From Ralstonia insidiosa (GTDB lineage: Bacteria > Pseudomonadota > Gammaproteobacteria > Burkholderiales > Burkholderiaceae), in the NCBI RefSeq assembly GCF_008801405.1, contig NZ_VZPV01000001.1, positions 1,860,001 to 1,924,000 of the forward strand: a stretch of 64,000 bases of DNA, read 5' to 3'. The notes beneath the pieces were generated by a model. That model did no database searches and was not told the DNA's origin. It saw only the letters and a program-made list of their open reading frames with translations. The position numbers and the translations under genes are program-made. Position 1 is the first letter of the stretch. Each line of letters opens with the position of its first letter. This document shows positions 8,653 through 18,800 of this stretch, in pieces.

Positions 8653-9866
8653 TGCGGACCGTACAAGAGCTGGAACTCCAGCCCGAACACCAAGGTGGTG
8701 CATCTGCCCGTGCTGCGGGCCGTTTGCCCGTGGCCCCACTGCTGGCGCTCGCCATGGCGGGGTTCATCACCGTTTTGACCGAAGCGTTGCCGGCCGGTTT
8801 GCTGCCGCCCATGGCCAGGGGGCTGGCGGTTTCCGAGGCGCTGGTCGGCCAGCTTGTCACGGCCTACGCGGTCGGGTCTCTGGTGGCGGCCATCCCGTTG
8901 ATCACGCTGACACAACATCTGCGGCGTAGGCCATTGCTCTTGGCCGCCCTTGCAGGGTTTGCGCTCGCCAATGCGGTGACGGCAGTCTCCACGAGTTACG
9001 CCTTAACGCTGCTGGCCCGGTTTCTGGCTGGCATGTCGGCGGGTCTGCTGTGGGCGCTGCTCGCTGGATATGCTGCGCGCATGGTCGCTGTGCATCAACA
9101 AGGGCGGGCGATCGCCGTCGCCATGTTTGGCACGCCGCTGGCGCTGTCGCTGGGGGTGCCGGCAGGGACGCTTCTTGGGAGCGTGATCGGGTGGCGTGCC
9201 GGCTTCGGCATCATGAGTTTGCTGGCCGTGATCCTGATCGTATGGGTACGCGTGCGGGTGCCCGATTTCGCCAGCGTTGCCGCCAGGCGGCGCTTGTCAT
9301 TGCGCGGCACATTGTTCGTGCCAGGGGTGCGCTCAGTTCTGTTTGCCGTGCTGACCTTCGTGCTCGCCCACAATATCCTCTACACCTATATCGCGCCCTT
9401 CCTTGCGACCGTAAAGATGGGCGATCAGGTCGATCTGGTGTTGCTGGCGTTCGGCATCGCTGCGCTTGCGGGCATCGGCGGCGTTGGCGTGCTGATCGAT
9501 CGACACCTGCGTCACCTGACACTCGCCAGCATGCTGCTGTTTGGTGCGGCCACCGCAGTCTTGGGTTGGGCGAGCCGCGAGTCGGCCTGCGTTTATTTGG
9601 CCGTGGCAGCGTGGGGGTTGGCATACGGCGGGGTTCCAACGCTGTTCCAGACGGCGCTTGCCAAGACGGCGAGGGATGCCGCGGATGTCGCCCAATCCAT
9701 GCTGGTTACCACTTGGAACGCGGCGATTGCCGGCGGCGGCATGCTCGGCGGCGTACTGCTCGAGCAGTTTGGGGTTGGCGCGTTTGCTCCGGTGCTGCTG
9801 GCGTTGCTCGTTGCTGCGTGGGCGGTTGTGTGGTCGGCAAGCCGCGATGGTTTTCCGATCACGTAA
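8652..9866 (+). CDS. MFS efflux transporter, DHA1 (AraJ-like) family
   Basis: Inner-membrane protein of about 404 residues with 12 predicted membrane segments after a polar N-terminal tail of about 28 residues. Features include ALPAGLLPPMARGLAVSEALVGQLVTAYAVG in the first helices and the MFS motif C-like stretch GTPLALSLGVPAGTLLGSVIGWRAGF in helix 5, which marks drug/sugar antiporters. The relatives are AraJ/YdhP-like exporters of sugars or small toxic compounds. It overlaps the hydrolase stop codon, so it forms a two-gene operon controlled probably by the divergent LysR at 7343. The substrate is unknown. Confidence 0.88.
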   Translation: MRTVQELELQPEHQGGASARAAGRLPVAPLLALAMAGFITVLTEALPAGLLPPMARGLAVSEALVGQLVTAYAVGSLVAAIPLITLTQHLRRRPLLLAALAGFALANAVTAVSTSYALTLLARFLAGMSAGLLWALLAGYAARMVAVHQQGRAIAVAMFGTPLALSLGVPAGTLLGSVIGWRAGFGIMSLLAVILIVWVRVRVPDFASVAARRRLSLRGTLFVPGVRSVLFAVLTFVLAHNILYTYIAPFLATVKMGDQVDLVLLAFGIAALAGIGGVGVLIDRHLRHLTLASMLLFGAATAVLGWASRESACVYLAVAAWGLAYGGVPTLFQTALAKTARDAADVAQSMLVTTWNAAIAGGGMLGGVLLEQFGVGAFAPVLLALLVAAWAVVWSASRDGFPIT

Positions 9867-9998
9867 CCATGTGAATCTATGCTGCCGGCCGGTAGCGCAG
9901 GTGGATCAGCGGGTAAGTGCGCCCCTGGCCATCTTTTGCTGGCGCGGATTGTATCCAACAGAGATCCGTCCTGAGGCGCGCAGTGTGCGGACGTCGCC

Positions 9999-10032
9999 AA
10001 AGAAAAAGAAGCGGCAGGCTTGTTGCCTGCCG
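9999..10032 (-). terminator. Rho-independent terminator of the ankyrin gene
   Basis: Read on the minus strand, a perfect GGCAGGC/GCCTGCC-type stem with a 5-base loop (10011-10032) is followed by a long T-rich run (9999-10010). It lies about 35 bp beyond the ankyrin gene's stop. The rest of the gap 9867-10065 shows nothing else I can name. Confidence 0.8.
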
Positions 10033-10065
10033 CCAGGGCTTGCTCGCGCGTTTGTTGCTTTCGCC

Positions 10066-11112
10066 TCAGCGCTTGACGCTGCGGAAGATGGCCAGCGTGT
10101 CGTCATCGTGGAAGCTCGGGTTCGCCAACACGTCCTTGCGCACAGTCACACTCTTGAGATCCGGTGAAGCCGCAGCCACCGCATCGGAGTAGTACCGAGC
10201 ATCCGGGTTGGCGCCGGCCCTGATCAGCGCACGCACGCAGTCGGCGTTGCCGGCCAGCGTGGCGGATGCCAGCGGTACCGGTGCATCGCCCGACGTCTTC
10301 ATCCACGCGGCCGAGTTGAGGTCAGTGCCGGGCTTGAGCAGCAGCTTGATACGCTCGCCGGCTTGCGGGTCGGGCTTGCGGTGCAGGTCGACGTGGCGAT
10401 CGCACACGTAGTTCAGTGCAGTGGCGCCAGATTTGGAGCGCGCACCCACGTCGATACCAGCCCCGATCAGCAGCTTTGTCGCATCCAGGTTGCCTGCGGC
10501 CATGCCCATGAGTGCGGTCTCACCATTCTGGTTGCGCAGGTTCGGGTTGGCGCCGGCGCTCAGCAACAGACGCATGATTTCCAGGCTCGGGGCGTTGAGA
10601 CGCAGGCCCGATGCCTGCAGCAGCGGCGTGTTGTTACCGTCGGTGTTCAGCGCGTTGACGTTGGCCCCGGCCGCAATCAGCGCTTTGACGATGCGCAGGT
10701 TTTGCGGCGAAGCCTTGCCGTTGGTGTCGATGCCCGAGATGGCGTAGACCAACGGCTGATTGCCCAGATCACGATAGACGGGGATCTCCAGATCGTTCTT
10801 CTGCGTGAGCAGGAGGTCGACCAGGTCGGCATCGTTGTTCGAGATGGCTACCGCCAAGGCGGACATGCCTTGTGGGCCGTCGTACTCGGCCGGCTGCGCG
10901 CGGTGCGCACGCGCGCCCTTGGCCAGCAGGTCGCGGATGGCCGCCAGCTTCTTTTCGTTGGGCTTTTGCTCGTACTGCTCGACCGTGGCGGCCAGTTTGT
11001 CGTCCAGCGAGGCAGGCTTGGCCTGCGCGGTCAGCGGTGCGAGCAGGGCGCAACCAGCCAGCAGGCATGCTGCGGTTTTCGCTGCTGTCGTTTTGGGGTG
11101 GAGTCGCTTCAA
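10066..11112 (-). CDS. Exported ankyrin-repeat protein
   Basis: About 348 residues. A signal peptide (basic KRLHPKTTAAK, hydrophobic AACLLAGCALLAPL, cleavage after TAQA) is followed by at least five ankyrin repeats of about 33 residues. Repeat cores can be seen in MSALAVAISNNDADLVDLLL, IVKALIAAGANVNALNTDG, IMRLLLSAGANPNLRNQNG, ATKLLIGAGIDVGARSKSG and CVRALIRAGANPDARY. Ankyrin repeats mediate protein-protein contacts; an exported version is probably periplasmic. I set the start at a TTG (11112) because it gives a complete signal peptide; the ATG at 11409 would add a non-conserved 99-residue leader overlapping a promoter. No strong ribosome site precedes 11112, so the start is uncertain. It is not part of an operon. 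Confidence 0.8.
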   Translation of the reverse strand: MKRLHPKTTAAKTAACLLAGCALLAPLTAQAKPASLDDKLAATVEQYEQKPNEKKLAAIRDLLAKGARAHRAQPAEYDGPQGMSALAVAISNNDADLVDLLLTQKNDLEIPVYRDLGNQPLVYAISGIDTNGKASPQNLRIVKALIAAGANVNALNTDGNNTPLLQASGLRLNAPSLEIMRLLLSAGANPNLRNQNGETALMGMAAGNLDATKLLIGAGIDVGARSKSGATALNYVCDRHVDLHRKPDPQAGERIKLLLKPGTDLNSAAWMKTSGDAPVPLASATLAGNADCVRALIRAGANPDARYYSDAVAAASPDLKSVTVRKDVLANPSFHDDDTLAIFRSVKR

Positions 11113-11396
11113 GATGGATGAGCTTGGTTGATTGACTGTGTGCGCCTCCAGATCATGTGCGGCGCGGGCGCGATTATCGCACTGTTGTTCCAATTGGTAC
11201 ATTAACAATGGGAAACAATGATGCCGTGGTTGGCAATCATCAATCACGTTGCTGTGCCGATTGGTACGTGCCGACGAAGATGCTGGGCGGAGGCTGTAAT
11301 CGATGGCCAGTCTCAAGCGGGTTGTTGGGCTGCTCAGCAACCACACATTCCCTCGACATTCCTCCGCGAAGAATTCCTTGTGTCTGTTCATTGATG

Positions 11397-11431
11397 TCAT
11401 AATTGACAATTACATCAGTTATGATTAGATT
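11397..11431 (+). promoter_or_regulatory. Promoter with 28-bp dyad, copy A of the shared TetR-type operator
   Basis: TTGACA at 11403-11408, a 17-bp spacer and TAGATT at 11426-11431 form a sigma70-type promoter facing the LysR gene at 11562. Over it lies a dyad: TCATAATTGA (11397-11406), 8 bp, TCAGTTATGA (11415-11424), with 8 of 10 positions complementary or identical in inverted sense. The same arrangement appears at 14405-14439 and 25041-25075, both next to TetR genes. The remainder of the 450-bp gap between 11112 and 11562 has no gene I can support. Confidence 0.65.
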
Positions 11432-11561
11432 GTGAATGCTCGCGGCGGGGATAGGGCTAGCAACGGGCTGCCGTTGTGCAGCGAAGTGCGTCCGATAGCG
11501 CGCGTGGTTTAGTTGCCGCGTCAACCTGCGACCGTACGTGCGAGCCTTGTTCGAGGTGCTT

Positions 11562-12458
11562 ATGGACCATTTCGAGAGCTTGCGGCTCTTTCGTACGATC
11601 GTCGAAGTCAGGAACTTCAGGCGGGCAGGGCAGATGCTTGGGGTATCGCCGGCTGTCGTTTCAAGGGCGATCACTTCCCTGGAAGAGCGGCTTGGGGCGC
11701 GTCTCTTCCACCGATCCACCAAGCAGTTCTCGTTGACGGACGCGGCACACCGCTTCTATGACGGATGCTGCCGTGTGCTCGACGATCTGGATTGCCTGGA
11801 ATCCGACGCACGCAGCCAGGGGCATCTGCCGGTTGGCGTCTTGCGGCTCGTTGCGCATACGACCGCAACGTCAGGGTGGCTTGCGCCGCTGGTGGCATCG
11901 TTCAAGCGCCAGAACCCGAACGTCATGGTTGAGGTGACCTTGTTGGAAGGCGTTGTCGATCTCGCAACCGAGGGCTACGACATCGGCTTGGTATTGCCGT
12001 TCATGTTGGCCACCGACTTGGCTGTGACACGGCTGCTGCATCGCTTGCCGTTGGCCATCGTGGCGACACCGCACTACCTGGAGGCGCGTGGGCGCCCGTG
12101 TCACCCGGCTGATCTGGCCGACCATGTCTTCGTCACCGTACCGCCGCACCAGCACAAGCCCATCGTGACGTTCCGCACCGATGGGGCACCGCTGGTCGTT
12201 CCGCTGCGGTACGAAATTGCCTCGAACAACGCCGCATTCAACCGTGAAGTCGTGCTGGCTGGACTTGGCATGGGGCTGCTGCCTTTGGCGCTGGTGGAAG
12301 ACGATCTGCGCGAAGGGCGCCTCGTCCGGTTGGTGGGTGAACATGAAATCCTGGATACCGCAGCGGAGGTTCGCCTCGCCTACATGAGCCGAACGCTGGT
12401 GCCGGCCAAAGTCCGGGCCTTCATGGACCACGCCGTCGCGTACTTTGAGGAGCGGTGA
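11562..12458 (+). CDS. LysR-type transcriptional regulator
   Basis: A 298-residue LysR protein: HTH with AGQMLGVSPAVVSRAITSLEERLG, then FHRSTKQFSLTDAAHRFYD and a substrate-binding domain. It belongs to the CrgA-like group. I start at ATG 11562 (MDHFESLRLF), the normal start of this group, rather than the GTG 24 bases upstream. An operator-like promoter lies about 130 bp upstream (11397-11431). It is followed after about 95 bp by an AI-2E-family permease on the same strand, so the two are probably one unit. The ligand is unknown. Confidence 0.88.
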   Translation: MDHFESLRLFRTIVEVRNFRRAGQMLGVSPAVVSRAITSLEERLGARLFHRSTKQFSLTDAAHRFYDGCCRVLDDLDCLESDARSQGHLPVGVLRLVAHTTATSGWLAPLVASFKRQNPNVMVEVTLLEGVVDLATEGYDIGLVLPFMLATDLAVTRLLHRLPLAIVATPHYLEARGRPCHPADLADHVFVTVPPHQHKPIVTFRTDGAPLVVPLRYEIASNNAAFNREVVLAGLGMGLLPLALVEDDLREGRLVRLVGEHEILDTAAEVRLAYMSRTLVPAKVRAFMDHAVAYFEER

Positions 12459-12552
12459 GATGCGGGGACCATCTTCTCGGGCGAGCACCGCCGCCTATTG
12501 CGAACAGTGCAACGTCCACCACCAAGGGAGCGCGCATGGTGCGAAAACGCTG

Positions 12553-13611
12553 ATGTCCACCCTGATACGGCGCCAGGCCTGGCTATGGGGGCTTGTTGCG
12601 CTGGCAATGGGTGGGCTCATGTGGGCACTGCGGCCGGTGCTGACGCCGTTCCTGTTGGGCGCGCTCATTGCCTACATGCTGCAGCCGGGGGTGGAGTGGC
12701 TGGCGCGGCACCGCGTGCCTCGGTGGCTCGCTGCGCTGGCAATGATCCTGTGCTTTGCGGCGATGGCGGCACTGCTCGTCACGCTCATGTTCGCCGTCGT
12801 CCAGACCGAAGGTCCGCAACTTCAGGCAAAAATTCCTGTGCTGCTTGCCAATCTGAATGCATGGCTGCAGCCAAAGCTGGCTGTTCTGGGGCTTGGCGTC
12901 GACCTGGATTTGCCGCATCTGCGCGATTTGCTGTCCGCGCCGCACACGGGGGGCGATGGCAACGCTGTCCTCGCCGTCTGGCAATACCTGCGCACCAGCG
13001 GCAACGCGATGTTGACCGTGGTGGGTAACGTCGTGCTGGTGCCGCTGGTGCTCTTCTACCTGCTCTACGACCGGCACCAGATGTTTCGGCGTATGGAAAG
13101 CCTGATCCCCCGTCGGTGGCTTGGCCAGACGCGGGCGTTCGTCATCGACATTGACCGGATGCTGTCGCAATACCTGCGCGGGCAGCTTCTGGTGATGGTC
13201 GTGTTGGCCGCGTTCTACCCCATCGCATTAACGCTGGCGGGCTTCGAGATTGCCTTGCCGCTGGGGTTGTTCACAGGTCTGGCGGTGTTCATTCCTTATG
13301 TGGGATTTGCCGCGGGCCTGGCGCTCGCCATGTTGGCCGCCGTGCTGCAGTTTGGCGATCTGTACGGCATCGGCGCTGTTGCTGTGGTGTATGGCCTGGG
13401 TCAGATCCTTGAGAACGTGTTCCTCACGCCGCGCTTGATTGGCGAGCGCATTGGCCTGCACCCGTTGGCCGTGATCTTTGCGCTGCTCGCCTTTGGCCAC
13501 CTGTTCGGATTCTTTGGGGTGCTGCTGGCGTTGCCTGCCAGCGCCATTCTTGCGGCGGCGCTACGGGCGTTGCGTCACCGCTATCTCGCGAGCGTGCTCT
13601 ATCAAGCCTGA
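12553..13611 (+). CDS. AI-2E family transporter (PerM-like permease)
   Basis: About 352 residues and seven to eight membrane segments: two to three helices at the N-terminus, a soluble region near residues 85-145, and a C-terminal group of helices. The C-terminal part carries YVGFAAGLALAML, VYGLGQILENVFLTPRLIGERIGLHPLAVIFALLAFGHLFGFFGVLLALP, the strongest family signature. Some relatives export autoinducer-2 (TqsA), others are Na+/H+ antiporters or permeases without a defined substrate; this one cannot be placed. The ATG at 12553 is preceded by a five-codon reading frame (12537-12554) whose stop overlaps it (TGATG) and which has the better ribosome-binding site. The gene is convergent with the TetR gene. 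Confidence 0.88.
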   Translation: MSTLIRRQAWLWGLVALAMGGLMWALRPVLTPFLLGALIAYMLQPGVEWLARHRVPRWLAALAMILCFAAMAALLVTLMFAVVQTEGPQLQAKIPVLLANLNAWLQPKLAVLGLGVDLDLPHLRDLLSAPHTGGDGNAVLAVWQYLRTSGNAMLTVVGNVVLVPLVLFYLLYDRHQMFRRMESLIPRRWLGQTRAFVIDIDRMLSQYLRGQLLVMVVLAAFYPIALTLAGFEIALPLGLFTGLAVFIPYVGFAAGLALAMLAAVLQFGDLYGIGAVAVVYGLGQILENVFLTPRLIGERIGLHPLAVIFALLAFGHLFGFFGVLLALPASAILAAALRALRHRYLASVLYQA

Positions 13612-13619
13612 TTGACACA

Positions 13620-13641
13620 CCCTCGCCGAGTGCTGCGAGGG
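13620..13641. terminator. Hairpin between convergent genes
   Basis: A perfect 7-bp stem, CCCTCGC/GCGAGGG, with an 8-base loop in the 31-bp gap between the permease stop (13611) and the TetR stop (13643). There is no T-run on either side, so it may be a weak bidirectional terminator. Confidence 0.4.
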
Positions 13642-13642
13642 T

Positions 13643-14359
13643 TCACGCAGGGGTTGCGGCATCGCCGTCCTTGAACATCGGCAACGGCAGTTGCGCGATT
13701 CTTTCCGCTTCAACGCGCTTGATGCCCAGCGCCTGGAGTACGAAGACGGCCGCACGTTCGGCCAGGTGCTCCACCCGAACGGCCGCTGCTTGGCGGCCGC
13801 GCCCCGGACGGGCGGCAGTCGTCGCAAAGTGCAACTCGGCCGCAACACCGGCAAGCACGGTGCCAATCACGGAAAGAACGCTTGGCAACGGATCTGCCAC
13901 GACGAACCGCTTGGCAGCGAGCCCGCGGTGGCTGTCGCGTAGCAGGCGCAAGCCAAGGCTATGTGTCAGGGCGCGGGTAGAGACGCCTTCGCGCATCAGC
14001 AACCGGCCCCAAACCGGCTCACGCTGCGCCCGCAGCAAGGTGTGACGGACGGAGAGGGCGATGATCTCGGCCGGATCCGTCAAGCCATGCGCCGCCCCAT
14101 CCAGCCGGTCAGCGAAGTCTTCAAACGCCCAGTCGATGAGCGCAGCGAAGAGCCCTTCCTTCGATTCGAAGTGGTTGTAGAACGAGCCGAAGCCCACATC
14201 GGCGGCTTCGGTGATCTCGCTGATGGCAACGCGCTCGATGCTTTTTTCAGACAGCAACAACAACGCCGCGTGAAGCAGGCGCGTCCGTGTTTCTTCTTTG
14301 CGACGCGTGCCGCGCCGCTGGTGGCGGCCTTCGGCCACGCGATTCATGAGGTTCCGCAT
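13643..14359 (-). CDS. TetR-family repressor of the adjacent RND efflux operon
   Basis: About 238 residues. The TetR HTH lies at about residues 20-66 with ISEITEAADVGFGSFYNHFESKEGLFAAL, followed by a ligand-binding helical domain containing EPVWGRLLMREG and AAKRFVVADPLPSVLSVIGTVL. The gene is divergent from the RND efflux operon and the operator/promoter at 14405-14439 lies between them. A paralogue at 24240-24995 is alike along its whole length (for example DVGFGSFYNHFESKE, DPAEII-SVRHTL and GIAAKRFVVADP are shared). ATG 14359 is my choice; ATG 14347 and TTG 14383 are alternatives. The inducer is presumably an efflux substrate. Confidence 0.88.
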   Translation of the reverse strand: MRNLMNRVAEGRHQRRGTRRKEETRTRLLHAALLLLSEKSIERVAISEITEAADVGFGSFYNHFESKEGLFAALIDWAFEDFADRLDGAAHGLTDPAEIIALSVRHTLLRAQREPVWGRLLMREGVSTRALTHSLGLRLLRDSHRGLAAKRFVVADPLPSVLSVIGTVLAGVAAELHFATTAARPGRGRQAAAVRVEHLAERAAVFVLQALGIKRVEAERIAQLPLPMFKDGDAATPA

Positions 14360-14404
14360 AGGGGTCTCGATTGGTGTCTTCAATGGCGATGATAGTGGCT
14401 CGCG

Positions 14405-14439
14405 TCATAGTTGACAATATTATCAGTTATGAGTTTAAT
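14405..14439 (+). promoter_or_regulatory. Promoter with 28-bp dyad, copy B (RND efflux operon)
   Basis: TTGACA (14411-14416), a 17-bp spacer and TTTAAT (14434-14439) face the efflux operon. The dyad TCATAGTTGA (14405-14414), 8 bp, TCAGTTATGA (14423-14432) covers the -35 box and most of the spacer, so a bound repressor would block RNA polymerase. It lies 46 bp upstream of the TetR start on the other strand and can serve both genes. The leader from about 14446 to 14720 is long and holds no gene I can support. Confidence 0.7.
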
Positions 14440-14720
14440 GTCGTCCGTAGGGTCGATCAGGGTGAGTTGCCCTGAGTAGGACGCGGTGATGGGGCAAGCA
14501 CCCGGCGAAAAAGGCCAGAGAGCCGTCCGCCATGGCTTGCCAGCTGAATGCAGCCCATCTGCCGAGAAGTGGTTCCTGAACGCCGTGGAGACAGGCGACT
14601 CGCGTACCCGACATCCGAGTTCCGTTATGCGTTACCCGAGAGCTGATCGCGCAGAAGAGGCGCGGCTCCGGAATGCGCGTGACCCCTTGTTCGTTAGGCC
14701 ATCACTTGCTTGGAAACATC

Positions 14721-15887
14721 GTGAAATATCCCGGTCGTCAAGCGCGAACGACAGCGCGCCCCCAACTGTCCGTCGTCGGGCGTTCCAAACGCGCGCCTGT
14801 TGTCATTGCCGCCTGCTGCGCTGTGTTGCTGGCGGGCTGCCACCACAGTGAAACCCTGGTCGCAGCACCCAAGCCGGTCGTTGCGCTGACGCTGCATCCG
14901 GACGGCAACGCCGTTGCGAACACATTGCCCGGGCAGGTGCAGGCACGGTATTCCACGCCGCTGTCATTCCGTGTTGGCGGCAAGGTGGTCGAGCGCCGCG
15001 TGCGTCTGGGCGATACCGTCAAGGAAGGGCAGGTGCTGGCGATGCTGGATCAGGCGGATCTGCGCAACGATCTGGCCAATGCACGCGCGCAACTGGAAGC
15101 CGCAGAACATCGGCTGGTCTACGCCAAGCAACAGCTTGACCGTGACCGTGCACAGTCGCAGGCCAACCTGATTGCCCCGGCGCAGATGGAGCAGACGCAG
15201 GATGCCTACGCCTCCGCGCTTGCGCAACGCGATTCCGCACGGGCACAAGCCACACTCGTCGGTGACCGCCTGCGCTACGCCACGCTGGTGGCGGATCACG
15301 ACGGCGTCATCACCTCTGAGGACGCCGACACCGGCCAGAACGTCCAGCCTGGCCAAGCGATCTATCACCTCGATTGGACGGGCGATGTCGACATCGTTTG
15401 CGATGCACCGGAGCGTGTGCTGTCCTCACTGACCGTCGGCAGCACGGCGCGCGTGAGCCTGCCGGCTGCGCCCTCGCAAAGCTTTGAGGCGCGCGTGCGC
15501 GAGGTGTCGCCCGCGGCCGATCCGCAAAGCCGTACGTGGCGCGTCAAGCTGTCGCTCGTGGCGCCAAACGCTGCGGTGCGCATGGGCATGACTGCCACGA
15601 TCGCCTTCGATGCCAAGGGCGACGCGGTGGCTGCGCATCCGTTCAAGCTGCCGGTCACCGCACTGTTCCACCGCGGCGAAGAGCCTGCGGTCTGGGTGGT
15701 GCGCGCGAACACGGATACGTTGGAGCTGCGCCCCGTCACCATCGCGCGTTACGACGAACGCAGCGTGTTGATCGCATCTGGCTTGCGCGATGGCGATCGC
15801 GTGGTGATGCAGGGCGTGCACGCCGTCAATGCCGGGCAACACGTGCAAGTGGTTGCGCCCCTGCACCCTGAGGACTTTGCATCATGA
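14721..15887 (+). CDS. RND efflux periplasmic adaptor (membrane fusion) lipoprotein
   Basis: About 388 residues. After a basic N-terminal leader there is a hydrophobic segment and lipobox VLLAGC (cysteine at about residue 40), so the adaptor is probably lipid-anchored on the periplasmic side of the inner membrane. The order is: lipoyl-like half (FRVGGKVVERRVRLGDTVKEGQVLAMLD), an alpha-helical hairpin (DLANARAQLEAAEHRLVYAKQQLDRDRAQSQ), second lipoyl half, beta-barrel (TWRVKLSLVAPNAAVRMGMTATI) and membrane-proximal domain. This is HlyD/AcrA architecture. Start GTG 14721 is preferred; ATG 14673 would add 16 residues. It overlaps the permease gene by 4 bp (ATGA), so translation is coupled. Confidence 0.9.
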   Translation: MKYPGRQARTTARPQLSVVGRSKRAPVVIAACCAVLLAGCHHSETLVAAPKPVVALTLHPDGNAVANTLPGQVQARYSTPLSFRVGGKVVERRVRLGDTVKEGQVLAMLDQADLRNDLANARAQLEAAEHRLVYAKQQLDRDRAQSQANLIAPAQMEQTQDAYASALAQRDSARAQATLVGDRLRYATLVADHDGVITSEDADTGQNVQPGQAIYHLDWTGDVDIVCDAPERVLSSLTVGSTARVSLPAAPSQSFEARVREVSPAADPQSRTWRVKLSLVAPNAAVRMGMTATIAFDAKGDAVAAHPFKLPVTALFHRGEEPAVWVVRANTDTLELRPVTIARYDERSVLIASGLRDGDRVVMQGVHAVNAGQHVQVVAPLHPEDFAS

Positions 15888-18800
15888 GTGCGGATGATCG
15901 CGAAATCGTGCAGGGCACCGAGCAGGTTGCGACGCCGGTATCCCCGGCGGACGAGGGCGGCTTCAACCTTTCGGCATGGGCCCTGCGCCACCAGCAACTG
16001 GTGATCTTCCTGATCGGGCTGGCGACGCTGTTTGGCGTCATTGGCTACACGCATCTTGCGCAGTCAGAAGATCCGCCGTTCACGTTCCGGACGATGGTCA
16101 TCCAGACGTACTGGCCGGGCGCCACCGCGCGCGAAGTCCAGGAGCAGATCACCGACCGCATCGGGCGCCAGCTCCAGGCTGCGCCGTATGTCGACAACAT
16201 CAAGAGCTACTCGCGCCCTGGCGAGTCGATGATCTTCTTCGCCATGAAGGACTCCGCCCCCGTCAAGGACGTGCCGGAGACCTGGTATCAGGTGCGAAAG
16301 AAAGTGGGCGACATCCGCGCGAACTTGCCCAAGGGCACGGTCGGGCCGTTCTTCAATGACGAGTTCGGTGACGTCTATACGAACATCTACGCCCTGGAAG
16401 GTGACGGCTTCTCGCCCGCGCAACTGCACGACTACGCGGACAAGCTGCGTACCGTGCTGCTGCGTGTGCCCGGCGTTGCGAAGGTGGACTACTTTGGTGA
16501 TCCGGCTGAACACGTCTTCATCGAAATCTCCAACGCGCAACTGACGCGGCTTGCCATCACGCCGCAGCAGATCGCGCAGGCCATTGACGCACAGAACACC
16601 GTGGCGCCGGTCGGCACGATCACGACCGCCGATGACCGCGTGTTCGTGCGGCCCACCGGCGCGTTCAAGGATGTGCAGGCGCTGTCCGACATGCTGATCA
16701 CCGTGAACAAGCGCACGTTCCGGCTGGGTGACATCGCCAAGATCACGCGCGGCTATGACGACCCGCCCGTCACGCAGATGCGCACCAACGGCCATGCCGT
16801 GCTGGGCATCGGCGTGACGATGCAAAAGGGCGGCGATGTGATCGACCTCGGCAAGGCGCTCGACGCCACGGCGGGCGAACTGCAGGCGACTCTGCCGGCA
16901 GGGCTGAAGCTGTCTCCGGTTTCCAGCATGCCCCATGCCGTCAAGCATTCGGTGGACGAGTTTGTACGCTCGGTCGGCGAAGCTGTGGCGATTGTGCTGG
17001 TGGTGAGCCTGGTATCGCTGGGCTTGCGTACCGGCATGGTGGTGGTGATCTCCATCCCGATCGTGCTGGCCATCACGGCCTTGTGTATGCACATGTTCGG
17101 CATCGGGCTGGACAAGGTTTCACTGGGCACGCTGGTGCTGGCGCTCGGGTTGCTGGTGGATGACGCCATCATCGCCGTCGAGATGATGGCCGTGAAGCTG
17201 GAGCAGGGTTGGAGCCGCATGCGCGCCGCCGCTTTTGCGTACTCCAGTACGGCATTCCCGATGCTGACCGGCACGCTGGTGACGGTGTCCGGCTTCCTGC
17301 CGATCGCGCTGGCCAAGTCGAGCACGGGCGAGTACACGCGCTCGATCTTTGAGGTGTCCGCCATCTCGCTGATCGTGTCGTGGTTTGCCGCCGTGGTGCT
17401 GGTGCCGCTGCTGGGCTATCACATGCTGCCGGAGCACAAGAACGGCGCCTCGGAACATGGCCATGAGCACGATATCTACAACACCGGCTTCTATCAGCGT
17501 CTGTCGGGCTGGATCTCGTTCTGCATCGAGCGTCGCTGGGTGATTCTGGGTGTGACGGCCGTGCTGTTTGCACTGGGCATGGCAGCGTTCACGCGCGTGC
17601 CGCAGCAGTTCTTCCCGAATTCGGAACGGCCCGAATTGCTGGTGGATATTCGCTTGCCGGAAGGGGCTTCGTTTGATGCCACGTTGCGCGAGGCAAAGCG
17701 TCTGGAGAAAGCGCTGGATGGCCGAAAAGAGATCGAACACTTTGTCGATTACGTCGGCACTGGTGCGCCGCGTTTCTATCTGCCGCTGGACCAGCAGCTT
17801 CAACAGCCGAACTTTGCTCAGTTCGTGATCACGGCCAAGAACGTGGAAGAACGCGATGCACTGTCGCGCTGGCTAAACGCCACGCTGGAAAAGGACTTCT
17901 CTGGTGTCCGCACCCGTGTCGCCCAGCTTGAGAACGGCCCGCCCGTCGGCTTTCCGATCAAGTTCCGCGTGAGCGGTGACGACATTGCCACCGTACGCAA
18001 CATTGCCGACAAGGTGGCCGAGAAGGTACGTGCAGATGCCCGCACGCAGAACGTGCAGTTCGACTGGGATGAACCGGCAGAACGTTCGATGTCGTTCGAG
18101 ATCGATCAGATCAAGGCGCGCCAGCTCGGCGTGACGTCGGAGGATGTTTCCAACTTCCTGGCCATGACGCTGTCCGGCTACACGGTGACGCAGTATCGCG
18201 AGCGCGACAAGCTGATCAACGTCGATCTGCGCGCACCGAAGACCGAACGTGTCGACCCGGCCAAGCTCGCCGGCCTGGCAATGCCGACGCCTAACGGCCC
18301 GGTTCCGCTCGGCGCGCTGGGGCATGTGCAGAACAAGCTCGAGTACGGCGTGATCTGGGAACGCGATCGCCAGCCGACCATCACGGTGCAGGCCGACGTG
18401 CGCGGCAACGCGCAAGGCATTGGCGTGACGCGTGACATCGATCAGGCGCTGGCCGCTGAACGCGCCAAGCTGCCGGTGGGCTATCGCATCCAGATCGGTG
18501 GCGCGGTGGAAGAGAGTGTGAAGGGCCAGACGTCGATCAATGCCGAGATGCCGCTGATGATCATTGCCGTGCTGACGCTGCTGATGATCCAGCTCAAGAG
18601 CTTCTCGCGCACCTTCATCGTCGTGTTGACCGCACCGCTGGGTCTGATTGGCGTGGTGACGGCGCTGCTGCTGTTCGGCAAGCCGTTCGGGTTCGTGGCG
18701 CTGCTCGGGGTGATTGCCATGTTCGGCATCATCATGCGCAACTCCGTGATCCTGGTGGACCAGATCGACCAGGACATCGCGGCGGGCCAAAAACGCTTCG

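Noticed and set aside
11113..11409. N-terminal 99-residue extension of the ankyrin protein
   Set aside because: It would cover copy A of the promoter/operator and place the signal peptide in the middle of the protein.
16064..17092. 342-codon open frame opposite the RND permease
   Set aside because: Antisense shadow of the permease, with no motifs and no promoter or ribosome site.
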